From: Caballeronia turbans | GTDB lineage: Bacteria > Pseudomonadota > Gammaproteobacteria > Burkholderiales > Burkholderiaceae | Length of the DNA: 64,000 nucleotides | NCBI GenBank assembly: GCA_001544655.2 | Contig: FCOD02000003.1 | Coordinates: 372,001-436,000 of the forward strand | Direction: 5' to 3' | Shown: positions 55,849-64,000 of the stretch, piece by piece | Position numbering within the stretch: position 1 is the stretch's first letter | Layout of the letters: every line of letters begins with the position of its first letter | Notes under the pieces: generated by a model | Database searches by the model: none | The model's input: the letters and a program-made list of their open reading frames with translations, nothing else | What the model was told of the DNA's origin: nothing | Program-made: the position numbers and the translations under genes

Positions 55849-56547
55849 ATGAGTTACGTGTTTCCTCCGGCGCCGGCCGCAGCGGTCCCCGTCGATGGTT
55901 CGAATGAGCAGTTTCCGGTGCGCCGGATCTACTGCGTCGGCCGCAACTACGAAGCCCACGCGCGCGAAATGGGCCACGATCCGGATCGCGAGCCGCCGTT
56001 TTTCTTCAGCAAGCCCGCGGATGCCGTGCTGTACGTCGCGCCGGGTTCCACGGGCGAATTCCCATATCCGTCGCAGACGAAGAACCTGCACTTCGAGATG
56101 GAGCTCGTCGCGGCGATCGGCAAGCAGGGCAAGAACATTCCCGCCGATAAGGCGCTCGATTACGTCTACGGGTACGCGCTCGGCCTCGACATGACGCGCC
56201 GTGACCTGCAAGCCGAAGCGAAGAAGCTCGGCCGCCCGTGGGACACGGCGAAAGGATTCGACCGTTCCGCGCCGATCGGCCCGATCCATCCGGTGTCGAA
56301 GGTCGGGCATCTGCAAAAGAGCGCGATCTGGCTGAGCGTCAACGGCGAGGAAAAGCAGCGTTCCGACATCTCGCAACTGATCTGGTCGGTGGGTGAAACC
56401 GTCGCGTATCTGTCGACGCTCTTCGAGCTCTTTCCCGGTGATCTCATTTTCACCGGCACGCCCGAAGGCGTCGGCGCGGTCGTGAAGGGCGATCTGCTGA
56501 AGGGCGGCGTCGACGGCATCGGTGAATTCGCCGTGCGCGTGGTCTGA
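55849..56547 (+). CDS. Fumarylacetoacetate hydrolase family protein
   Basis: 232 residues with the FAH fold: VRRIYCVGRNYEAHAREMG, PPFFFSKPADAVLYV, NLHFEMELVAAIGKQG (acidic metal ligands), GYALGLDMTRRDLQAEAKK and LFPGDLIFTGTPEGVGAVVKGD. The protein is short and lacks the N-terminal SH3 domain of true fumarylacetoacetase; it resembles fumarylpyruvate hydrolases of the gentisate route. The adjacent maleylacetoacetate/maleylpyruvate isomerase (five bases downstream) supports a role in aromatic ring-cleavage product breakdown. Ribosome site CAGGAGAG precedes the ATG. Confidence 0.9.
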   Translation: MSYVFPPAPAAAVPVDGSNEQFPVRRIYCVGRNYEAHAREMGHDPDREPPFFFSKPADAVLYVAPGSTGEFPYPSQTKNLHFEMELVAAIGKQGKNIPADKALDYVYGYALGLDMTRRDLQAEAKKLGRPWDTAKGFDRSAPIGPIHPVSKVGHLQKSAIWLSVNGEEKQRSDISQLIWSVGETVAYLSTLFELFPGDLIFTGTPEGVGAVVKGDLLKGGVDGIGEFAVRVV

Positions 56548-56551
56548 GCTC

Positions 56552-57202
56552 ATGAACATGAAGCTCTATAGCTATTTCCGCAGCTCGGCGGCGTACCGCG
56601 TGCGCATCGCGCTGAATCTGAAGGGGCTCGATTACGACTACGTCGGCGTGCATCTGCTGCGCGACGGCGGGCAGCAACTCAAGCCCGAGTATCGGGCGGT
56701 GAATCCGGACGGCATCGTGCCGGCTCTCGTCGATGGCGACGACGTGCTGACGCAGTCCCTCGCGATCATCGAGTATCTCGACGAAACGCATCCCGAGCCG
56801 CCGCTTCTGCCGAAAAGCCCGTCCGATCGCGCGTTCGTGCGCTCCGTCGCGCTGCAGGTCGCATGCGAAATCCATCCGCTCGACAACCTGCGCGTGCTCA
56901 AGTACCTGAAGCATCAGGTCAAGGTGCCGGACGAAGCAAAAGACGCGTGGTATCGGCATTGGGTCGAGGCCGGGTTCGAATCGCTCGAAAAACGGCTTGC
57001 CACGGACAGGCGCGTCGGTGCGCTGACCTTCGGCGACACACCGACGGTCGCCGATCTGTGCATCGTGCCGCAGGTGTTCAACGCGCGGCGCTTCGGCATC
57101 GACGTGACGCCGTATCCGACGATCGCGCGTATCGCGGATCACGCCTGCACGCTCGACGCCTTCGCACGGGCCGCTCCGGCGCAGCAGCCGGACGCCGAAT
57201 GA
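56552..57202 (+). CDS. maiA: Maleylacetoacetate (maleylpyruvate) isomerase
   Basis: Zeta-class glutathione transferase of 216 residues that isomerises maleyl- to fumaryl- compounds using glutathione. The N-terminal YSYFRSSAAYRVRIALNLKGL has the catalytic S-S-x-x-x-x-R motif of the class, with VNPDGIVPALVDG (cis-proline) and LTQSLAIIEYLDETHPEPPLLP. The C-terminal domain has TFGDTPTVADLCIVPQVFNARRF-type sequence. It pairs with the FAH-family hydrolase upstream and consumes no net glutathione. An in-frame ATG at 56558 is a possible second start. Overlaps the next gene in ATGA. Confidence 0.93.
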   Translation: MNMKLYSYFRSSAAYRVRIALNLKGLDYDYVGVHLLRDGGQQLKPEYRAVNPDGIVPALVDGDDVLTQSLAIIEYLDETHPEPPLLPKSPSDRAFVRSVALQVACEIHPLDNLRVLKYLKHQVKVPDEAKDAWYRHWVEAGFESLEKRLATDRRVGALTFGDTPTVADLCIVPQVFNARRFGIDVTPYPTIARIADHACTLDAFARAAPAQQPDAE

Positions 57203-57831
57203 CGGCGGCTGTTCCCACAGGAGCGCTGTCGAGCTATTTGTCGGGTGCCGGGTTGGGGGCGAGCCTGATCGTCGCGATCGGGGCGCAGAATGCGTTCGTG
57301 TTGCGGCAAGGGTTGAAGCGCCGCCACGTGAGTATCGTCGTGTCGATCTGCGCGTTCATCGACGTGCTGTTGATCGCCCTCGGCGTTGGCGGAATGGGCG
57401 CGCTCATCGCGCGTGCGCCCTTTCTGCTCGACGTGATTCGCTGGGCAGGCGCGATCTTCGTGTTTCTGTATGGCTTGCGCGCGTTTCTCGCGGCGTGGCG
57501 GGGACCGGGGCATCTGAACGCGTCAGACGGCGACTCGCAGACGGCGATCGGCGCGGCGTCCACGGTGCTCGCGCTGTCGCTGCTCAATCCGCACGTCTAT
57601 CTCGATACCGTCGTGCTGCTCGGCGGCATCGGCGCGCAGCGTGGCTGGCCGGGCAACGCGTGGTTCGCGGCGGGCGCAATGTGCGCGTCGGTGATCTGGT
57701 TCACGGCGCTCGGCTACGGCGCGCGTCTGCTGGAGCCGTGGTTCGAGAAGGACGTATCGTGGCGCGTGCTCGATGTGATCGTCGGCTGCGTGATGTGGTG
57801 GATCGCGGCTTCCCTGATACTTGCGCGATGA
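57199..57831 (+). CDS. LysE/ArgO family amino-acid exporter
   Basis: 210-residue inner-membrane protein with about six helices. SLIVAIGAQNAFVLRQGLKR is the LysE/ArgO signature, with SICAFIDVLLIALGVGGMG and LSLLNPHVYLDTVVLLGGIG later. Members export arginine or lysine. The substrate here is not determined; there is no adjacent ArgP/LysG-type regulator. The start overlaps the maiA stop, and a terminator follows. Confidence 0.9.
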   Translation: MTAAVPTGALSSYLSGAGLGASLIVAIGAQNAFVLRQGLKRRHVSIVVSICAFIDVLLIALGVGGMGALIARAPFLLDVIRWAGAIFVFLYGLRAFLAAWRGPGHLNASDGDSQTAIGAASTVLALSLLNPHVYLDTVVLLGGIGAQRGWPGNAWFAAGAMCASVIWFTALGYGARLLEPWFEKDVSWRVLDVIVGCVMWWIAASLILAR

Positions 57832-57833
57832 AA

Positions 57834-57859
57834 AAAGGGCGCCCACGTGGACGCCCTTT
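57834..57859. terminator. Bidirectional terminator between the exporter gene and ftsY
   Basis: AAAGGGCG (57834-57841) and CGCCCTTT (57852-57859) enclose the self-complementary CCACGTGG, forming one long stem with a single mismatch. A run of A upstream serves as the U run for ftsY on the minus strand. Confidence 0.82.
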
Positions 57860-57865
57860 CCAGGT

Positions 57866-59098
57866 TCAACCGAGCAAGGCGTCGGCGAATTCTTCCGCGC
57901 TGAACGGCTGCAAATCCTCGACTTTCTCGCCCACGCCGATGAAGTACACCGGAACAGGCCGCTGACGCGCGATCGCGGCGAGAATGCCGCCTTTTGCGGT
58001 GCCGTCGAGCTTCGTCACGACGAGGCCGGTCAGACCCAGCGCATCGTCGAACGCCTTCACCTGCGCGAGCGCGTTCTGGCCCGTGTTCGCGTCGATCACG
58101 AGCAGCACTTCGTGCGGCGCGTCCGGCATCGCCTTCGCGATCACACGGCGCACCTTGCGCAGTTCTTCCATCAGATGCAGTTGCGTCGGCAGGCGGCCGG
58201 CGGTGTCGGCCATCATCACGTCGATCTTGCGCGCACGCGCCGCGCCGACTGCGTCATAAATGACGGCGGCCGCGTCGCCGCTTTCCTGCGCGATCACCGT
58301 CACGTTGTTGCGTTCGCCCCAGACCGTCAGTTGCTCGCGCGCGGCGGCGCGGAACGTATCGCCCGCGGCGAGCAGCACCGACTGATTGAAGCGCTGCAGA
58401 TGCTTCGCCAGCTTGCCGATGCTGGTTGTCTTGCCGACGCCGTTCACGCCCGCGATCATCATCACGAGCGGTTGCGCGCGTCCGAGCATCAACGATTTTT
58501 CGAGCGGGCGCAGCAGGTCGATCAGCAATTCGCGCAGCGCAGCCTTCACTTGCGACGCGTCGGTCAGACGCTCCGCGCGCACTTTCTCACGCAGCGATTC
58601 GAGCAGGAACTCGGTTGCGTCGACGCCGGCGTCGGACATCAGCAGAGCGGTTTCGAGTTCTTCGTACAGGTCTTCGTCGATCTTCGCGCTGACGAAAATG
58701 CCGGTGAGGTTCGAGCTCGTCTTGGAAAGACCGTGACGCAGACGCGAGATCCACGATTTTTTCGCGACCGGATCGGGCTCGGGCGGCGGCACGATTTCCT
58801 CGCTCGCCTGATCCGTTTCCGGAACGCGCGCCCATTGCGACTCGGTGCGGCCTTGCCAGTATTCCTTTGAGTGGTCCGTCTCAGGCTCGACGGGCGATGC
58901 GGGAACGACGGGAGCCGACGGTTCCGCGGGCGCTTCAGGCTGCGCTACTTCCGACGACGGCGCTTCGGCCGTAAGCGCCTGCCGCTCGAGCTCGGCGTCG
59001 GATATTTCTTCGTCCTCGGCCGCCTCGACGGATTCTTCCTGAGGAGCGTCGAGCGGCGCGTCAGCCGACTTTTTGAATTTCTTGAAGAAGCTGAACAT
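57866..59098 (-). CDS. ftsY: Signal recognition particle receptor FtsY
   Basis: Membrane-targeting GTPase of 410 residues from ATG 59098 (MFSFFKKFKKSADAPLD, an amphipathic lipid-binding helix). A long acidic A domain (about 20-110, rich in Glu, Ala and Pro) precedes the NG domain with P-loop GVNGVGKTTSIGKLA, AAGDTFRAAAREQL, DTAGRLPTQLHLMEEL and VTKLDGTAKGG. It receives ribosome-SRP complexes at the membrane. Convergent with the exporter gene and divergent from rsmD. An in-frame codon at 59236 would add an atypical basic extension. Confidence 0.95.
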   Translation of the reverse strand: MFSFFKKFKKSADAPLDAPQEESVEAAEDEEISDAELERQALTAEAPSSEVAQPEAPAEPSAPVVPASPVEPETDHSKEYWQGRTESQWARVPETDQASEEIVPPPEPDPVAKKSWISRLRHGLSKTSSNLTGIFVSAKIDEDLYEELETALLMSDAGVDATEFLLESLREKVRAERLTDASQVKAALRELLIDLLRPLEKSLMLGRAQPLVMMIAGVNGVGKTTSIGKLAKHLQRFNQSVLLAAGDTFRAAAREQLTVWGERNNVTVIAQESGDAAAVIYDAVGAARARKIDVMMADTAGRLPTQLHLMEELRKVRRVIAKAMPDAPHEVLLVIDANTGQNALAQVKAFDDALGLTGLVVTKLDGTAKGGILAAIARQRPVPVYFIGVGEKVEDLQPFSAEEFADALLG

Positions 59099-59297
59099 GG
59101 ATTTTGGCGATGATGCGCGCGTGAACCGATGGCCTCGTGCGCGCTTTCGAGTCGCTGCGCGCGAGGCCCGCGCGATGGGATAGTAGCCGCGTATTTTATC
59201 AGGCGCCGCGGTGCGCGCCCGTGCGGCTCCCGGCATGGCGTGCGCGTGTGGTAACGTTGGCTTTCATTGCCCGCGCCGGCTGATCTTCAGGCAAAAA

Positions 59298-59957
59298 ATG
59301 CCCGGCGAGCACGACTCCGACAACTCTTTTATGCCCCGCTTGTCCGCTACCCGATCCGCCTTGCCCAGCCATACGCCGTCGCGCGGAGGCAAACCGCACA
59401 CGATCCGCATCATCGGCGGTGACTGGAAGCGCACGCCGCTGCCCGTCCTCGATCTCGACGGCCTCAGGCCCACGCCGGATCGCGTGCGCGAGACGCTTTT
59501 CAACTGGCTCGGCCAGGATCTGAACGGGCAGAATTGTCTCGATATGTTCGCGGGCAGCGGCGCGCTCGGTTTCGAGGCGGCGTCGCGCGGCGCGGCGCGC
59601 GTGCTGATGGTCGAAAGAAGCGGGAAAGCGGCCGCGCAGATCCGGGCGAATCAGGCGAAGCTCGGCGCGCGCAATATCGAGATTGCGGAAGCGGATGCTT
59701 TGCGGCTCGCCGCCAGCCTCGCGCACGGCTCGTTCGACGTGATCTTTCTAGACCCGCCGTTCGGCGATCAGGCGATGCTCTTGCGCGCGCTGGAACTGGC
59801 GGCGCCGCTCGTCGCGCCGGATGGGGCGATCTACGTCGAATGCGGCGATCCGCTGGACCTGACCGGCATCGATGCGCTCGCCGGCTGGACCATCGTACGT
59901 GAAGGCAAGGCGGGCGCGGTCCGCTATCATTTGCTGCGCCGCGAAAATGAGGAATAA
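59298..59957 (+). CDS. rsmD: 16S rRNA (guanine966-N2)-methyltransferase RsmD
   Basis: About 219 residues from ATG 59298 (CAGG six bases upstream); ATG 59331 is equally possible. The family core is TIRIIGGDWKRTPLPVLD, GLRPTPDRVRETLFNWLG, the SAM motif CLDMFAGSGALGFEAASRGA, and the catalytic DPPF in FDVIFLDPPFGDQAML. It methylates the small ribosomal subunit. The following coaD is 99 bases downstream, the usual proteobacterial pairing. Confidence 0.94.
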   Translation: MPGEHDSDNSFMPRLSATRSALPSHTPSRGGKPHTIRIIGGDWKRTPLPVLDLDGLRPTPDRVRETLFNWLGQDLNGQNCLDMFAGSGALGFEAASRGAARVLMVERSGKAAAQIRANQAKLGARNIEIAEADALRLAASLAHGSFDVIFLDPPFGDQAMLLRALELAAPLVAPDGAIYVECGDPLDLTGIDALAGWTIVREGKAGAVRYHLLRRENEE

Positions 59958-60056
59958 TGCGCGTTCCCGATTTTGGGCTATCCAAAGTCTCGGGAAATCA
60001 GGGAGAGTTGGTCGTCGCAGCCACGCGGCCCAATGTAAATAGAAGAGGAGAAGCTC

Positions 60057-60907
<851 letters not shown>

Positions 60908-60919
60908 GCCCTTCGTGTC

Positions 60920-61987
60920 TTACCCGATCAGCCCGCTCAGCGCGGCGATGAGCGCATCGCATTCGGCGGGCGTGCCGATCGAGATGCGAAGATGCTGATC
61001 GATACGCGGCAGCTTGAAGTGGCGCACGAAAATCTCTTTCGCCTTGAGCGCGGCGGCGAGCGCCGCGGCATCGTGCGCGGGATGTTTCGCGAACAGGAAG
61101 TTGGCGGCGGACGGCACCACGTCGAAGCCGAGCGTCCGCAGTTGCGCGGTCAACGTCTCACGGCTCGCAATGATCTTCGCGCAGCTTTCTTCGAACCACG
61201 CCTGATCCTCGTACGATGCGAGCGCTGCGACCTGCGCGAGGCGATCGAGCGGATATGAGTTGAAGCTGTCCTTCACGCGCGTGAGCGCTTCTATGAGCGC
61301 CGGATCGCCGAACGCGAAACCGACGCGCATGCCCGCCAGCGAACGCGCCTTCGACGTCGTCTGCACGACGAGCAGGTTCGGATAGGCGTCGATCAGATTT
61401 ACCGCCGATTCCGCGCCGAAATCGACATACGCTTCGTCGATGATGACGGGCGCGTCCGGGTTCGCCTTCAGCAAGACTTCGATTTCCGAAAGCGGCAGCG
61501 CGCGACCCGTCGGCGCATTCGGATTCGGTAGCAGCACGCCGCCGCGCGGCGCGCGGTAATCATCAACATCGATTGCGAAATCCGCGTTCAAGGGCACGGT
61601 CTCGTACGCGACGCCGTAAAGCTGCGCGTAGACGGGATAGAAGCTGTACGTGATGTCCGGGAAGGCGATCGGCTTGTCGTGCTTCAGCAGCGCCTGGAAC
61701 GCGTGCGCGAGCACTTCATCGGAACCGTTGCCGGCGAACACCTGCTCGATGCGCAGCCCATGATGCTTCGCGACGGCTTCACGCAGCGCACGCGCGGTCG
61801 GATCGGGATACTTGCGCAGCGACGCGCCATCCTCGCCGAGCTCGCGACGAATCGCTTCGATGACACGCGGCGAAGGCGGGTACGGGTTTTCGTTCGTGTT
61901 GAGCTTGACGGGATGGGCCAGCGCAGGTTGCTCGCCCGGCACATACGGCGTCAGAGGATGGACGATATCGCTCCAGAAACGGCTCAA
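60920..61987 (-). CDS. hisC: Histidinol-phosphate aminotransferase
   Basis: PLP enzyme of 355 residues from TTG 61987, which has GGAG six bases upstream (61997-61994); a TTG four codons earlier is possible. It starts [20 protein letters not shown] and has [72 protein letters not shown] and the PLP-lysine region [19 protein letters not shown]. It lies apart from any his operon, so it may be a second HisC or also act on aromatic amino acids. It abuts pth. Confidence 0.92.
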   Translation of the reverse strand: MSRFWSDIVHPLTPYVPGEQPALAHPVKLNTNENPYPPSPRVIEAIRRELGEDGASLRKYPDPTARALREAVAKHHGLRIEQVFAGNGSDEVLAHAFQALLKHDKPIAFPDITYSFYPVYAQLYGVAYETVPLNADFAIDVDDYRAPRGGVLLPNPNAPTGRALPLSEIEVLLKANPDAPVIIDEAYVDFGAESAVNLIDAYPNLLVVQTTSKARSLAGMRVGFAFGDPALIEALTRVKDSFNSYPLDRLAQVAALASYEDQAWFEESCAKIIASRETLTAQLRTLGFDVVPSAANFLFAKHPAHDAAALAAALKAKEIFVRHFKLPRIDQHLRISIGTPAECDALIAALSGLIG

Positions 61988-61999
61988 GGTCGGCTCCAA

Positions 62000-62602
62000 T
62001 CAAGAGTTGCGGTGGAGGTTCATCATCGCACGCTCGGTTTCGCCGGCGACGACGAAGGGCATCACGGCGAGTGCGCGCTCGATCGACTGATCGATCACGT
62101 CCTGTTCTTCACGGCGCGGCGGCTTGAGCACGAAGTTCGCGACATCGGGTTTCGCGCCCGCGCGCGCGCCTTCGGGAATCAGATCGCGCGGATGTCCGAT
62201 ACCGATGCGCAGCCGCCAGTATTGCTGCGACGACAGATGCGCGGAAATATCCTTGAGTCCGTTATGTCCGCCGCTGCCGCCGCCGAGTTTCATCTTGACG
62301 GTGCCGGGCGGAAGATCGAGTTCGTCGTGCGCGACGAGAATCTCATCGGGAAGAATTTTGAAGAACTGCGCCACCGCGACGACCGATTGCCCCGAGCGGT
62401 TCATAAAGGTCTGCGGTTCGAGCAAATGCACTTCATGGCCGTGCAGACGTCCCTTGCCGTAGAAACCGTGAAAGCGGCGTTCGTCGCGCAGCGTCGCGCC
62501 GGCATCGCGTGCGAACTGGTCGACGAACCAGAAGCCCGCGTTATGCCGCGTCGCGGTGTATTCGGCGCCCGGATTACCCAGGCCGACGATCAGCTTGATC
62601 AT
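62000..62602 (-). CDS. pth: Peptidyl-tRNA hydrolase
   Basis: Recycles peptidyl-tRNA released from stalled ribosomes. 200 residues with [22 protein letters not shown]-type N-terminus containing the catalytic His, [42 protein letters not shown]-type motif (catalytic Asp and Asn) and RLRIGIGHP. It is transcribed after rplY, the classic rplY-pth order, with a terminator hairpin between them, and hisC starts 13 bases beyond its stop. Confidence 0.96.
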   Translation of the reverse strand: MIKLIVGLGNPGAEYTATRHNAGFWFVDQFARDAGATLRDERRFHGFYGKGRLHGHEVHLLEPQTFMNRSGQSVVAVAQFFKILPDEILVAHDELDLPPGTVKMKLGGGSGGHNGLKDISAHLSSQQYWRLRIGIGHPRDLIPEGARAGAKPDVANFVLKPPRREEQDVIDQSIERALAVMPFVVAGETERAMMNLHRNS

Positions 62603-62620
62603 GTCGAATCATGTAGAACG

Positions 62621-62654
62621 AAAAAAAACCCGCCGGGGCTTGCGCGCCGGCGGG
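62621..62654 (-). terminator. Terminator between rplY and pth
   Basis: CCCGCCGG (62629-62636) pairs with CCGGCGGG (62647-62654). On the minus strand the stem is followed by eight U (A run at 62621-62628). It should end most rplY transcripts before pth. Confidence 0.9.
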
Positions 62655-62707
62655 TCACGTCGACCGTTCTTGCGAACGGATCGAGAGGATAGCGGTGTTC
62701 CGCGTGC

Positions 62708-63328
62708 TTACTCGGCCGCCGGCTTTTCGCCTTCAGCAGCTTCGCTAGTCCCTTCCGACACGACAGCGGCCGGAACGGTAGCCGAGGCCACCACCGGGTT
62801 TTCCGCTTCGACGGAAACCGTCAGGCTCACGCCCTTCGGCAGCGGAATGTCCTTCGCGTGCATCGTCTGACCGGCTTCGATCTTTGCCAGATCGATTTCC
62901 AGGAACTCAGGCAGGTCTGCCGGCAGGCATTCCACTTCCAGTTCCGTCACGACGTGCGAAATCACCGCGCCCGCCAGCTTCACGGCCGGGTTGGTTTCCT
63001 GGTTCATGAAGTGCAGCGGCACCTTGGTGTGCAGCTTCTTCTTCGCGTCGACGCGCTGGAAGTCCACGTGCAGCACGAGCTGCTTGAACGGGTGGTATTG
63101 CACGTCGCGCAGCAGAACCTGTTGCGACTTGCCGGCCACTTCCAGGTCGAGAATCGACGAATGGAAAACTTCTTTCTTCAGGGCGTGCCACAGGGCGTTG
63201 TGATCGAGTTCGACCAGTTGAACGTCCGTTTCACCACCGTACACGATACCCGGGGTCTTGCCCGAGTTGCGCAGGCGGCGGCTCGCACCCGTACCTTGCT
63301 TGCTACGCTCGAAAGCGACGACTTTCAT
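62708..63328 (-). CDS. rplY: 50S ribosomal protein L25 (Ctc/TL5 form)
   Basis: 5S rRNA-binding protein of 206 residues, the long form with a C-terminal TL5 domain. It has [23 protein letters not shown]-type start, [44 protein letters not shown] and [23 protein letters not shown]-type C-terminal segment, ending in an Ala/Glu-rich tail. It lies between prs and pth, the standard order. Confidence 0.97.
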   Translation of the reverse strand: MKVVAFERSKQGTGASRRLRNSGKTPGIVYGGETDVQLVELDHNALWHALKKEVFHSSILDLEVAGKSQQVLLRDVQYHPFKQLVLHVDFQRVDAKKKLHTKVPLHFMNQETNPAVKLAGAVISHVVTELEVECLPADLPEFLEIDLAKIEAGQTMHAKDIPLPKGVSLTVSVEAENPVVASATVPAAVVSEGTSEAAEGEKPAAE

Positions 63329-63436
63329 GTTTCACTCCTATATCTGCCCGCGACCAGGCAGGGAAACCGGGATCATCGAAAAGGTGTGATCCCAAAACAA
63401 GCGACGCGAACCTTCGTTCGTTCGCGCCGATCATGC

Positions 63437-63464
63437 AAAAACGCGAAGCGTGTGCCTCGCGTTT
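63437..63464 (-). terminator. Terminator after prs
   Basis: AAACGCGA (63439-63446) pairs with TCGCGTTT (63457-63464) over a ten-base loop, and the minus-strand transcript continues in U. It lies 16-43 bases beyond the prs stop. Confidence 0.82.
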
Positions 63465-63479
63465 CTTGCTCAATTCTGA

Positions 63480-64000
63480 TTAACCTTCGGCGAAGAGCGA
63501 CATCACCGAGTCGCCGCGCCGGATTCGGGAGAACGTCTCCGCGAGCAGACCCGCGCTCGACAGCAGACGGATCTTCGGGCACGCGAGCGACTCGGACGAC
63601 AACGGAATGGTGTCCGTGACGACCAGTTCGTCCAGCTGCGACGCCGCGATGCGTTCGCCCGCGCCACCCGACAGCACCGGGTGCGTGGCATACGCGAAGA
63701 CCTGCTTCGCGCCGCGGTCCTTCAGCACTTGCGCGGCCTTGCACAGCGTGCCGGCGGTATCGACCATGTCGTCCATGATCACGCAGGTGCGTCCTTCCAC
63801 TTCACCGATGATGTTCATCACCTCGGCGACATTCGCCTTGGGACGGCGCTTGTCGATGATGGCGAGGTCGGTGTTCAACTGCTTGGCGAGCGCACGCGCG
63901 CGCACCACACCGCCGACGTCCGGCGACACGACCAGCAGATGATCATGGTTCTGCTTGCGCAGATCGCCAAGAAGGACGGGAGTAGCGTAGATGTTGTCGA
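63480..64000 (-). CDS. prs: Ribose-phosphate pyrophosphokinase, C-terminal part
   Basis: Makes PRPP from ribose-5-phosphate and ATP. The window holds the last 173 codons; the gene continues past the right edge. Visible motifs are [39 protein letters not shown], the PRPP-binding loop [21 protein letters not shown], and [21 protein letters not shown]-type C-terminal segment ending MSLFAEG. It precedes rplY, as usual. Confidence 0.96.
   Translation of the reverse strand, partial: DNIYATPVLLGDLRKQNHDHLLVVSPDVGGVVRARALAKQLNTDLAIIDKRRPKANVAEVMNIIGEVEGRTCVIMDDMVDTAGTLCKAAQVLKDRGAKQVFAYATHPVLSGGAGERIAASQLDELVVTDTIPLSSESLACPKIRLLSSAGLLAETFSRIRRGDSVMSLFAEG

Overview
The window is a stretch of core chromosome from a high-GC betaproteobacterium of Burkholderia sensu lato, most like Paraburkholderia or Caballeronia. 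This rests on gene order (lipB-lipA, gshA-gshB-PTS IIA-ptsH-ptsI, the long cox cluster, rplY-pth-hisC) and on Burkholderiaceae families such as DUF2917, DUF2909, DUF2970 and the small cytochrome-oxidase protein. I see no transposase, phage gene, CRISPR array, rRNA or tRNA. I found no wholly new gene system; the unusual material lies in leader sequences, domain fusions and one broken regulator.

Layout. 0-2.4 kb: LysR fragment, DUF2917 gene, and the lipoate pair lipB-lipA. 2.4-7.5 kb: C4-dicarboxylate uptake, with dctA behind a clear sigma-54 promoter, then its sensor dctB and sigma-54 activator dctD. 7.5-11.1 kb: TlpA-like thioredoxin, a lipoprotein, a DnaA-box hairpin, comM and ubiK. 11.1-13.5 kb: glnK-amtB behind a second sigma-54 promoter. 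13.7-19.1 kb: glutathione synthesis and the regulatory PTS. 19.1-23.9 kb, minus strand: an autotransporter-heptosyltransferase homologue, a MoeB/ThiF-like enzyme, a carboxy-terminal protease and gpmA. 24-29.2 kb: rhodanese, grxC, secB, gpsA, macrodomain protein, trmL, comF and a BioC-like methyltransferase. 29.3-39.9 kb: the aa3-type cytochrome c oxidase with its assembly factors, heme A synthesis and two SCO-type proteins. 40-42.2 kb: YciI protein, MetQ-like binding protein and a MarR-GNAT fusion. 42.4-50 kb: N-acetylglucosamine uptake and catabolism, whose GntR regulator carries an in-frame amber codon. 50.1-51.2 kb: rpoH under a perfect CIRCE element. 51.4-55.5 kb: PagL-like deacylase, NTF2-like protein, leuA with a newly recognised leucine leader peptide, and ybiB. 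55.8-64 kb: FAH-family hydrolase, maiA, amino-acid exporter, ftsY, rsmD, coaD, ferredoxin, hisC, pth, rplY and the end of prs.

Most notable observations: (1) a 25-residue leader peptide upstream of leuA whose last four leucines are all the rare codon CTA, overlapping a hairpin and lying almost at the predicted transcription start; (2) the amber codon in the nag regulator; (3) a CoxB-cytochrome c-OmpA triple fusion; (4) an inactive second EIIB domain in NagE; (5) CIRCE on rpoH; (6) an autotransporter heptosyltransferase with no substrate gene nearby; (7) a nine-codon ORF with a strong ribosome site in the dctA leader.
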